Source: Aplysia californica (lineage: Eukaryota; Mollusca; Gastropoda; Aplysiida; Aplysiidae). Taken from it: a DNA stretch of 64,000 bases. Both the position numbers and the translations under genes were made by a program. Every line of letters starts with the position of its first letter. Position 1 is the stretch's first letter. Where the stretch lies: positions 1,092,422-1,156,421 of the forward strand of contig NW_004797344.1 of assembly GCF_000002075.1 (NCBI RefSeq), in the 5' to 3' direction. This document shows positions 60,901 to 64,000 of the stretch, one piece after another. The notes beneath the pieces are model-generated. The model was not told the origin of the DNA. It saw nothing but the letters and a program-made list of their open reading frames with translations, and made no database searches.

Positions 60901-63751
60901 CCATTTGATGTTGTCTGCTGTAGGTTTACGTGCTGGTGAGAAGCAGCGTGGTTGAGCATACTCTTCTGTTTGTTTCCTCAGATAAACCAACGACGCCCAC
61001 TTTGGCTACCGACAATAGTGACCCAACGGATGGCGATGCCATAACACTGACGTGTACAGCCACAGAGGCCGCGGTAAACAACTATGAGTTCAAACTGGGC
61101 TCAACGTCACTGGCTTCTGGAAGTAGCAGCACATATTCCATAAGCACTGCAACTATCGGCGCAGATGATGGCAGCTACACCTGTATTGTGTCCATCGACA
61201 CCGTGACCTCAGATGCCAGTAGTGCCGTGGTCGTTGCGCGTGAGTAGAGCAGTATTATATTTGGACTGTGAGTGTGTCTGTGTCTGTATCGAATACAAAA
61301 GTGGGCACGCCGGGGAAAATGTGTGTTGTGTTTACGCGTGACGTTGATTTTTGACAAATTGTTTTCTTCCGTTTTCACATTTCTGTTTGTTAAGTTTAAG
61401 TTTCTTGCTGGTGGAATGTGGGAGGGGTCTTAGGGACTTAATGAATTAGGCTTTTTTAGACAGAATGAGCAAAGTTTATGTCTAATTTTGAGAAAAACAC
61501 GAGTGATGGTTTGACAGTGGGTTTTCATAAGTAGATTTACTCGTGTGTACATAGCTAGCCTGACTAGGAAATGGCTTTTGCGTTGGCATGGAGGGAATCT
61601 GGGATGAGCCATTCATCCATTCGATGACAGAGGGAAATGGAACATTAGCTCATGAGTAGGGGGATATAGCAGTACTGGTTGAGTAAGCTGCGTAGAAGAC
61701 ATTGTGATGGGTGTTTGAGGAGAAGCGTTTGACTGTGATTGAAAGCATGTTTTTTTTCTGGTTTCAGTGCGTCCCAAGACACCAACCCTGAGCAGAGCTC
61801 CTACAGATGCTACCATTGAGAGCGGCACATCTGTGACGTTGACATGTGCAACACTGAGCAGTGGAGTTGTGACCTACACATTTTCACAGGGCAGCACCCA
61901 GGTTCAAAGCGGCTCCAGCGCCACATACGATTTGGCAAGTGCTGCCACCTCAGACACTGGGTCTTACACGTGTATTGCCAGCATCAGTTCAGTGGACTCC
62001 GTTGCCAGCAACACAGAGACCATGACAGTTGTCGGTGAGTATGATGTCAAGTTCTAGGAGGGCAGGGAATAAGGAAGAGAGATGAGACTGAGAGAGGAGT
62101 ATTTTGTCCCTTTGTGACACGGTTGACAGAAAAGAAGGATGGAAGAGGAACCTCCATTTGATGTTGTCTGCTGTAGGTTTACGTGCTGGTGAGAAGCAGC
62201 GTGGTTGAGCATACTCTTCTGTTTGTTTCCTCAGATAAACCAACGACGCCCACTTTGGCTACCGACAATAGTGACCCAACGGATGGCGATGCCATAACAC
62301 TGACGTGTACAGCCACAGAGGCCGCGGTAAACAACTATGAGTTCAAACTGGGCTCAACGTCACTGGCTTCTGGAAGTAGCAGCACATATTCCATAAGCAC
62401 TGCAACTATCGGCGCAGATGATGGCAGCTACACCTGTATTGTGTCCATCGACACCGTGGCCTCAGATGCCAGTAGTGCCGTGGTCGTTGCGCGTGAGTAG
62501 AGCAGTATTATATTTGGACTGTGAGTGTGTCTGTGTCTGTATCGAATACAAAAGTGGGCACGCCGGGGAAAATGTGTGTTGTGTTTACGCGTGACGTTGA
62601 TTTTTGACAAATTGTTTTCTTCCGTTTTCACATTTCTGTTTGTTAAGTTTAAGTTTCTTGCTGGTGGAATGTGGGAGGGGTCTTAAGGACTTAATGAATG
62701 AGGGTTTTTTTTAGACAGAAAGAAGAGGAAAGTTTATGCCTTAGTTTTGATGAAAACACGAGTGATGATTTGACAGTGGGTTTTCATAAGTAGATTTACT
62801 CGTGTGTACATAGCTAGCCTGACTAGGAAATGGCTTTTGCGTTGGCATGGAGGGAATCTGGGATGAGCCATTCATCCATTCGATGACAGAGGGAAATGGA
62901 ACATTAGCTCATGAGTAGGGGGATATAGCAGTACTGGTTGAGTAAGCTGCGTAGAAGACATTGTGATGGGTGTTTGAGGAGAAGCGTTTGACTGTGATTG
63001 AAAGCATGTTTTTTTTCTGGTTTCAGTGCGTCCCAAGACACCAACCCTGAGCAGAGCTCCTACAGATGCTACCATTGAGAGCGGCACATCTGTGACGTTG
63101 ACATGTGCAACACTGAGCAGTGGAGTTGTGACCTACACATTTTCACAGGGCAGCACCCAGGTTCAAAGCGGCTCCAGCGCCACATACGATTTGGCAAGTG
63201 CTGCCACCTCAGACACTGGGTCTTACACGTGTATTGCCAGCATCAGTTCAGTGGACTCCGTTGCCAGCAACACAGAGACCATGACAGTTGTCGGTGAGTA
63301 TGATGTCAAGTTCTAGGAGGGCAGGGAATAAGGAAGAGAGATGAGACTGAGAGAGGAGTATTTTGTCCCTTTGTGACACGGTTGACAGAAAAGAAGGATG
63401 GAAGAGGAACCTCCATTTGATGTTGTCTGCTGTAGGTTTACGTGCTGGTGAGAAGCAGCGTGGTTGAGCATACTCTTCTGTTTGTTTCCTCAGATAAACC
63501 AACGACGCCCACTTTGGCTACCGACAATAGTGACCCAACGGATGGCGATGCCATAACACTGACGTGTACAGCCACAGAGGCCGCGGTAAACAACTATGAG
63601 TTCAAACTGGGCTCAACGTCACTGGCTTCTGGAAGTAGCAGCACATATTCCATAAGCACTGCAACTATCGGCGCAGATGATGGCAGCTACACCTGTATTG
63701 TGTCCATCGACACCGTGGCCTCAGATGCCAGTAGTGCCGTGGTCGTTGCGC
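247..63751 (+). CDS. Giant tandem-Ig-domain protein gene, internal part (51 two-exon units)
   Basis: This is an internal segment of a very large gene for an Ig-repeat protein. I do not recognise the gene. Every unit has exon A, a 200-nt intron a, exon B and an intron b of 527-534 nt. Exon A enters in phase 1 (first codon completed as CTG, Leu) and ends in phase 1; exon B likewise (first codon GAT, Asp). Domain A has Cys27 and Cys69, with D63-x-G65-x-Y67-x-C69. Domain B has Cys25 and Cys68, with D62-x-G64-x-Y66-x-C68. These are the B- and F-strand signatures of the Ig fold. The usual strand-C Trp is Phe in both (F39, F37). No N-x-S/T sequon is present; the domains are acidic and rich in Ser/Thr/Ala. 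Such proteins are normally extracellular adhesion, matrix or recognition molecules; that role is inferred from the family. Residue numbers in the unit entries start at the split first codon. The alternative is an untranscribed array. Confidence 0.85.
514..713 (+). other. Intron a (A to B), reference copy
   Basis: GTGAGTATG donor at 514 and a pyrimidine-rich acceptor ending CAG at 713. The first 120 nt are purine-rich. Reading through the donor in frame adds seven residues and then meets TAG at 534-536, so retention would truncate the protein. All 51 copies are exactly 200 nt. The intron contains a second acceptor-like and donor-like pair bracketing 12 nt (see 656-667). Unit 1 differs from the common form by CCATGTGATG and by a CTTCAG acceptor where others have CCTCAG. 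Confidence 0.85.
656..667 (+). other. Candidate 12-nt in-frame micro-exon inside intron a
   Basis: A TGTCTGCTGTAG acceptor-like site ends at 655 and a CTG/GTGAGA donor-like site begins at 668. The 12 nt between them would enter and leave in phase 1 and add Gly-Leu-Arg-Ala between domains A and B, with the junction Asp kept. The same 12 nt and acceptor-like site occur at the same place in all 51 units; the donor-like site is GTGAAA in units 28-32. Against it: the downstream intron would be only 46 nt, and near-identity of the copies makes conservation uninformative. This is a speculation from splice-site pattern only. Confidence 0.25.
972..1505 (+). other. Intron b (B to A), reference copy, long class
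   Basis: GTGAGTAGA donor at 972 and a T-rich acceptor ending CAG at 1505. In-frame read-through of the donor meets TAG at 977-979. I see no gene, RNA gene or known mobile element in its 534 nt. It holds a TG-rich stretch just after the donor and an internal T-tract plus TAG that resembles a decoy acceptor. Unit 1 and 2 introns carry GAAAGAGG before that tract (positions near 1166-1190); later L introns have GAATGAGGG. S-class introns have GAATTAGGC and a shorter stretch after it. Confidence 0.85.
1506..2230 (+). CDS. Ig unit 2 (exons A2, B2)
   Basis: Exon A 1506-1772, exon B 1973-2230. Domain A has the consensus sequence; domain B keeps Thr53 as in unit 1. The following L intron is again the GAAAGAGG subtype found only after units 1 and 2. 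Confidence 0.85.
2765..3489 (+). CDS. Ig unit 3 (exons A3, B3)
   Basis: Exon A 2765-3031, exon B 3232-3489. First unit with Ser53, the common residue of domain B. Intron a has GACACCGTTGAC, a change shared by units 3-6. Followed by a standard L intron (GAATGAGGG). Confidence 0.85.
4024..4748 (+). CDS. Ig unit 4 (exons A4, B4)
   Basis: Exon A 4024-4290, exon B 4491-4748. Both domains are consensus. Carries the units 3-6 intron a marker (GACACCG). L intron follows. Confidence 0.85.
5283..6007 (+). CDS. Ig unit 5 (exons A5, B5)
   Basis: Exon A 5283-5549, exon B 5750-6007. Both domains are consensus. The L intron that follows has GGGCACTCCG in place of GGGCACGCCG, shared with units 6, 9 and 37. 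Confidence 0.85.
6542..7266 (+). CDS. Ig unit 6 (exons A6, B6)
   Basis: Exon A 6542-6808, exon B 7009-7266. Both domains are consensus. The following L intron has the CACTCCG marker plus a private ACAAAGGTGGG change. Confidence 0.85.
7801..8525 (+). CDS. Ig unit 7 (exons A7, B7)
   Basis: Exon A 7801-8067, exon B 8268-8525. First of four units (7-10) with T7N in domain A and a G interrupting the acceptor T-tract (TTTTGTTTCTGG). Intron a returns to GACACGG. L intron follows. Confidence 0.85.
9060..9784 (+). CDS. Ig unit 8 (exons A8, B8)
   Basis: Exon A 9060-9326, exon B 9527-9784. T7N in domain A and interrupted T-tract, as in units 7, 9 and 10. L intron follows. Confidence 0.85.
10319..11043 (+). 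CDS. Ig unit 9 (exons A9, B9)
   Basis: Exon A 10319-10585, exon B 10786-11043. T7N block. The L intron that follows carries the CACTCCG marker, so this marker recurs four units after units 5-6. Last L intron before a run of S introns. Confidence 0.85.
11578..12302 (+). CDS. Ig unit 10 (exons A10, B10)
   Basis: Exon A 11578-11844, exon B 12045-12302. Combines the T7N A domain with an A76T B domain, the latter also in units 13, 46, 47 and 49. First S intron (527 nt) follows, so this unit marks a junction between two array segments. Confidence 0.85.
12830..13554 (+). CDS. Ig unit 11 (exons A11, B11)
   Basis: Exon A 12830-13096, exon B 13297-13554. A synonymous AGC to AGT at Ser72 of domain A marks units 11-14, together with GATTAAAAGC before the acceptor. 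Intron a has CCATGTGATG as in units 1 and 14. S intron follows. Confidence 0.85.
14082..14806 (+). CDS. Ig unit 12 (exons A12, B12)
   Basis: Exon A 14082-14348, exon B 14549-14806. Consensus protein; Ser72 AGT marker. Common CCATTTGATG in intron a. S intron follows. Confidence 0.85.
15334..16058 (+). CDS. Ig unit 13 (exons A13, B13)
   Basis: Exon A 15334-15600, exon B 15801-16058. Domain B has A76T as in unit 10, three units upstream. Ser72 AGT marker. S intron follows. Confidence 0.85.
16586..17310 (+). CDS. Ig unit 14 (exons A14, B14)
   Basis: Exon A 16586-16852, exon B 17053-17310. Ser72 AGT and CCATGTGATG repeat the unit 11 pattern three units later. The S intron that follows has CTTAAGGAC (L-like) ahead of the S body, a recombinant start. 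Confidence 0.85.
17838..18562 (+). CDS. Ig unit 15 (exons A15, B15)
   Basis: Exon A 17838-18104, exon B 18305-18562. Returns to AGC at Ser72 and GATTGAAAGC before the acceptor. S intron (528 nt) with CTTAAGGAC follows. Confidence 0.85.
19091..19815 (+). CDS. Ig unit 16 (exons A16, B16)
   Basis: Exon A 19091-19357, exon B 19558-19815. Domain B has a private S81T change near its C-terminus. S intron with CTTAAGGAC follows. Confidence 0.85.
20343..21067 (+). CDS. Ig unit 17 (exons A17, B17)
   Basis: Exon A 20343-20609, exon B 20810-21067. Consensus domains. Followed by an L intron of 533 nt with a seven-T acceptor tract, the first L intron after seven S introns. Confidence 0.85.
21601..22325 (+). 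CDS. Ig unit 18 (exons A18, B18)
   Basis: Exon A 21601-21867, exon B 22068-22325. Domain B has Thr53, S55I and A57T plus a synonymous ACA at Thr67, a cluster shared by units 18-20 only. S intron follows. Confidence 0.85.
22854..23578 (+). CDS. Ig unit 19 (exons A19, B19)
   Basis: Exon A 22854-23120, exon B 23321-23578. Same Thr53/Ile55/Thr57 B domain as units 18 and 20, here followed by an L intron of 533 nt. Confidence 0.85.
24112..24836 (+). CDS. Ig unit 20 (exons A20, B20)
   Basis: Exon A 24112-24378, exon B 24579-24836. Last unit with the Thr53/Ile55/Thr57 B domain. GATTAAAAGC precedes the exon A acceptor. S intron follows. Confidence 0.85.
25364..26088 (+). CDS. Ig unit 21 (exons A21, B21)
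   Basis: Exon A 25364-25630, exon B 25831-26088. Consensus domains; GATTAAAAGC before the acceptor. The 532-nt intron that follows is a hybrid: S sequence up to TTTTTTAGACAGAA, then L sequence. Its CGTGTTTACATAG variant marks introns after units 21-23. Confidence 0.85.
26621..27345 (+). CDS. Ig unit 22 (exons A22, B22)
   Basis: Exon A 26621-26887, exon B 27088-27345. Consensus domains. The L intron that follows keeps CGTGTTTACATAG and has a private GCTGAGTAGAAG. Confidence 0.85.
27880..28604 (+). CDS. Ig unit 23 (exons A23, B23)
   Basis: Exon A 27880-28146, exon B 28347-28604. Consensus domains. The S intron that follows ends with the L-type GATGATTTGACAG, a second kind of S/L recombinant, and still has CGTGTTTACATAG. 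Confidence 0.85.
29133..29857 (+). CDS. Ig unit 24 (exons A24, B24)
   Basis: Exon A 29133-29399, exon B 29600-29857. Consensus domains. S intron with L-type GATGATTTG tail follows, as after unit 23, but with the common CGTGTGTACATAG. Confidence 0.85.
30386..31110 (+). CDS. Ig unit 25 (exons A25, B25)
   Basis: Exon A 30386-30652, exon B 30853-31110. Consensus domains; standard L intron follows. Confidence 0.85.
31645..32369 (+). CDS. Ig unit 26 (exons A26, B26)
   Basis: Exon A 31645-31911, exon B 32112-32369. Consensus domains. The 529-nt S intron that follows has an extra T (GGTGGATATGTG) and an AATAAA hexamer at 32571, and leads into the damaged exon A of unit 27. Confidence 0.85.
32571..32576 (+). 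promoter_or_regulatory. AATAAA poly(A)-like hexamer in intron b after unit 26
   Basis: A single G to A change turns the AATGAA of other S introns into AATAAA. It sits about 320 nt upstream of the damaged exon A of unit 27. A canonical hexamer alone is weak evidence of polyadenylation; a T-rich tract and TGAG-type sequence follow but no strong GU-rich element is obvious. Confidence 0.3.
32899..33621 (+). CDS. Ig unit 27: exon A frame-broken, exon B intact
   Basis: Exon A 32899-33163 is 265 nt, not 267. Two single-base losses and several substitutions lie between about 32911 and 32924. Read in the normal phase it gives seven full codons after the split one and then TAG at 32922-32924. The rest of domain A is intact in its own frame. 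Exon B 33364-33621 is consensus. The acceptor is also altered (GCAT, nine T, CTGTTTTCAG). Because the exon is phase 1-1, skipping it would keep the frame; including it would truncate the protein. It could be real damage, a converted patch from a diverged copy, or an assembly error. Confidence 0.75.
33822..33827 (+). promoter_or_regulatory. AATAAA poly(A)-like hexamer in intron b after unit 27
   Basis: Same change as at 32571, in the next intron. I found this hexamer in no other intron b of the window, so the two copies probably share one mutation spread by unit duplication. Confidence 0.3.
34149..34873 (+). CDS. Ig unit 28 (exons A28, B28)
   Basis: Exon A 34149-34415, exon B 34616-34873. First of five units (28-32) with GGTGAAAAGC in intron a. 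Asn33 of domain B is AAT; GATTAAAAGC precedes the acceptor. L intron follows. Starts a 2-unit higher-order pattern. Confidence 0.85.
35408..36132 (+). CDS. Ig unit 29 (exons A29, B29)
   Basis: Exon A 35408-35674, exon B 35875-36132. GGTGAAAAGC in intron a; Asn33 is AAC and GATTGAAAGC precedes the acceptor, opposite to units 28 and 30. L intron of 533 nt follows. Confidence 0.85.
36666..37390 (+). CDS. Ig unit 30 (exons A30, B30)
   Basis: Exon A 36666-36932, exon B 37133-37390. Marker set of unit 28 (AAT at Asn33, GATTAAAAGC, GGTGAAAAGC) but followed by an S intron. Confidence 0.85.
37919..38643 (+). CDS. Ig unit 31 (exons A31, B31)
   Basis: Exon A 37919-38185, exon B 38386-38643. Marker set of unit 29 (AAC at Asn33, eight-T tract). 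L intron of 533 nt follows. Confidence 0.85.
39177..39901 (+). CDS. Ig unit 32 (exons A32, B32)
   Basis: Exon A 39177-39443, exon B 39644-39901. Marker set of units 28 and 30; last unit with GGTGAAAAGC in intron a. S intron follows. Confidence 0.85.
40429..41153 (+). CDS. Ig unit 33 (exons A33, B33)
   Basis: Exon A 40429-40695, exon B 40896-41153. Asn33 AAT persists while intron a returns to GGTGAGAAGC. L intron follows. Confidence 0.85.
41688..42412 (+). CDS. Ig unit 34 (exons A34, B34)
   Basis: Exon A 41688-41954, exon B 42155-42412. Asn33 AAC, eight-T acceptor tract. S intron follows. Confidence 0.85.
42940..43664 (+). CDS. Ig unit 35 (exons A35, B35)
   Basis: Exon A 42940-43206, exon B 43407-43664. 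Asn33 AAT, the last unit with it; seven-T acceptor tract as in unit 33. S intron follows. Confidence 0.85.
44192..44916 (+). CDS. Ig unit 36 (exons A36, B36)
   Basis: Exon A 44192-44458, exon B 44659-44916. Consensus domains, Asn33 AAC. S intron of 528 nt follows, third S intron in a row. Confidence 0.85.
45445..46169 (+). CDS. Ig unit 37 (exons A37, B37)
   Basis: Exon A 45445-45711, exon B 45912-46169. Domain A has a private V34I. The following L intron is unusual: CACTCCG marker, GACATTGATCTTTGAC changes and nine T in the internal tract. Confidence 0.85.
46704..47428 (+). CDS. Ig unit 38 (exons A38, B38)
   Basis: Exon A 46704-46970, exon B 47171-47428. Private synonymous TAC to TAT at Tyr54 of domain A. 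The 532-nt intron that follows is the same S-head/L-tail hybrid seen after unit 21. Confidence 0.85.
47961..48685 (+). CDS. Ig unit 39 (exons A39, B39)
   Basis: Exon A 47961-48227, exon B 48428-48685. Consensus domains. S intron of 528 nt follows. Confidence 0.85.
49214..49938 (+). CDS. Ig unit 40 (exons A40, B40)
   Basis: Exon A 49214-49480, exon B 49681-49938. Consensus domains. L intron follows. Confidence 0.85.
50473..51197 (+). CDS. Ig unit 41 (exons A41, B41)
   Basis: Exon A 50473-50739, exon B 50940-51197. Consensus domains. The S intron that follows is the first with GAAGACACTGTG in place of GAAGACATTGTG, a marker before exon A of units 42-46. Confidence 0.85.
51725..52449 (+). CDS. 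Ig unit 42 (exons A42, B42)
   Basis: Exon A 51725-51991, exon B 52192-52449. Consensus domains; GACACTGTG upstream. S intron follows. Confidence 0.85.
52977..53701 (+). CDS. Ig unit 43 (exons A43, B43)
   Basis: Exon A 52977-53243, exon B 53444-53701. Consensus domains; GACACTGTG upstream. S intron follows, with AAGTTTCTTG where its neighbours have AAGGTTCTTG. Confidence 0.85.
54229..54953 (+). CDS. Ig unit 44 (exons A44, B44)
   Basis: Exon A 54229-54495, exon B 54696-54953. Consensus domains; GACACTGTG upstream. L intron of 533 nt follows, so the GACACTGTG marker occurs on both intron classes. Confidence 0.85.
55487..56211 (+). CDS. Ig unit 45 (exons A45, B45)
   Basis: Exon A 55487-55753, exon B 55954-56211. 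Consensus domains; GACACTGTG upstream. S intron follows. Confidence 0.85.
56739..57463 (+). CDS. Ig unit 46 (exons A46, B46)
   Basis: Exon A 56739-57005, exon B 57206-57463. Last unit with GACACTGTG upstream. Domain B has A76T, seen earlier in units 10 and 13. L intron of 533 nt follows. Confidence 0.85.
57997..58721 (+). CDS. Ig unit 47 (exons A47, B47)
   Basis: Exon A 57997-58263, exon B 58464-58721. A76T in domain B as in unit 46. L intron follows. Confidence 0.85.
59256..59980 (+). CDS. Ig unit 48 (exons A48, B48)
   Basis: Exon A 59256-59522, exon B 59723-59980. Consensus Ala76, lying between A76T units 47 and 49. L intron follows. Confidence 0.85.
60515..61239 (+). CDS. Ig unit 49 (exons A49, B49)
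   Basis: Exon A 60515-60781, exon B 60982-61239. A76T in domain B, here followed by an S intron of 528 nt as in the unit 10 and 13 copies. Confidence 0.85.
61768..62492 (+). CDS. Ig unit 50 (exons A50, B50)
   Basis: Exon A 61768-62034, exon B 62235-62492. Consensus domains. L intron follows. Confidence 0.85.
63027..63751 (+). CDS. Ig unit 51 (exons A51, B51)
   Basis: Exon A 63027-63293, exon B 63494-63751. Consensus domains. Last complete unit; the intron after it is cut by the window end. Confidence 0.85.
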
Positions 63752-64000
63752 GTGAGTAGAGCAGTATTATATTTGGACTGTGAGTGTGTCTGTGTCTGTA
63801 TCGAATACAAAAGTGGGCACGCCGGGGAAAATGTGTGTTGTGTTTACGCGTGACGTTGATTTTTGACAAATTGTTTTCTTCCGTTTTCACATTTCTGTTT
63901 GTTAAGTTTAAGGTTCTTGCTGGTGGAATGTGGGAGGGGTCTTAAGGACTTAATGAATTAGGCTTTTTTAGACAGAAAGAAGAGGAAAGTTTATGCCTTA
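63752..64000 (+). other. Partial intron b after unit 51 (S/L hybrid)
   Basis: GTGAGT donor at 63752. The visible 249 nt show GAATTAGGC (S) and then AGACAGAAAGAAGAGG (L), the same recombinant as after units 21 and 38. The window ends inside it, so a further unit probably follows. Confidence 0.85.

Larger units (their letters stand above)
1..64000 (+). repeat. Coding macrosatellite: 51-copy direct tandem array, 1252-1259 bp unit
   Basis: The whole window is one direct tandem repeat. Distances between equivalent points of neighbouring units are 1252, 1253, 1257, 1258 or 1259 bp. All the length variation lies in intron b, apart from a 2-nt loss in exon A of unit 27. The first base and the last base both fall inside the repeat unit, so the array probably continues past both edges. 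Introns are about as similar between copies as exons are, which means whole units were duplicated or converted recently; this is not old exon duplication kept by selection. Domains A and B differ from each other far more than A differs from A, so an older A/B duplication came before the amplification of the pair. Confidence 0.97.

Noticed and set aside
1-64000. CRISPR array or bacterial repeat-protein locus
   Set aside because: Repeat units are 1.25 kb with introns and Ig exons; no short repeat-spacer pattern and no bacterial operon features.
1-64000. Transposon, LINE, SINE or virus-derived element
   Set aside because: No transposase, reverse transcriptase, terminal repeats, A-rich tails or target-site duplications seen in the unit; the array is explained by tandem duplication.

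Overview
The window is eukaryotic, almost certainly animal, genomic DNA, and it holds one thing from end to end: a head-to-tail tandem array of a unit of about 1.25 kb. There are 51 complete copies of the coding part, all on the + strand. Each unit carries two exons, and each exon encodes one immunoglobulin (Ig) domain: exon A (267 nt, 89 residues) and exon B (258 nt, 86 residues). Clean GT-AG introns separate them. Spliced Ig-domain exons with phase 1-1 boundaries, pyrimidine-rich tract plus CAG acceptors and GTGAGT donors point to a metazoan, most likely a marine invertebrate. I cannot narrow the taxon from sequence alone, and no bacterial gene organisation is present.

Layout: the window opens inside the B-to-A intron before unit 1 (1-246). 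It runs through units 1 to 51 (exons from 247 to 63751) and closes inside the B-to-A intron after unit 51 (63752-64000). No start codon context, signal peptide, transmembrane segment, cytoplasmic tail or last exon is visible, so both ends of the gene lie outside. Intron a (A to B) is exactly 200 nt in all 51 units. Intron b (B to A) is 527-534 nt and comes in a long class (L, 533-534 nt) and a short class (S, 527-529 nt), with recombinants between them. If all exons are joined, the window alone encodes 102 Ig domains (about 8,900 residues) of one giant, acidic, Ser/Thr-rich Ig-repeat protein. Splice phases fit at every A-B and B-A junction (GAT at A-B, CTG at B-A).

The copies are nearly identical. 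By reading the translations, 44 of 51 A domains and 40 of 51 B domains have the same sequence. Rare variants fall in consecutive blocks or in 2-unit and 3-unit periodicities, the mark of recent unequal crossing-over and gene conversion. The one damaged exon is exon A of unit 27 (32899-33163): it is 2 nt short and reads into a stop. The introns on either side of it are the only two that carry AATAAA. The points most worth following are the coding macrosatellite itself, the damaged unit 27 with its neighbouring poly(A)-like signals, a possible 12-nt in-frame micro-exon in every intron a, and the repeated S/L recombinant introns.
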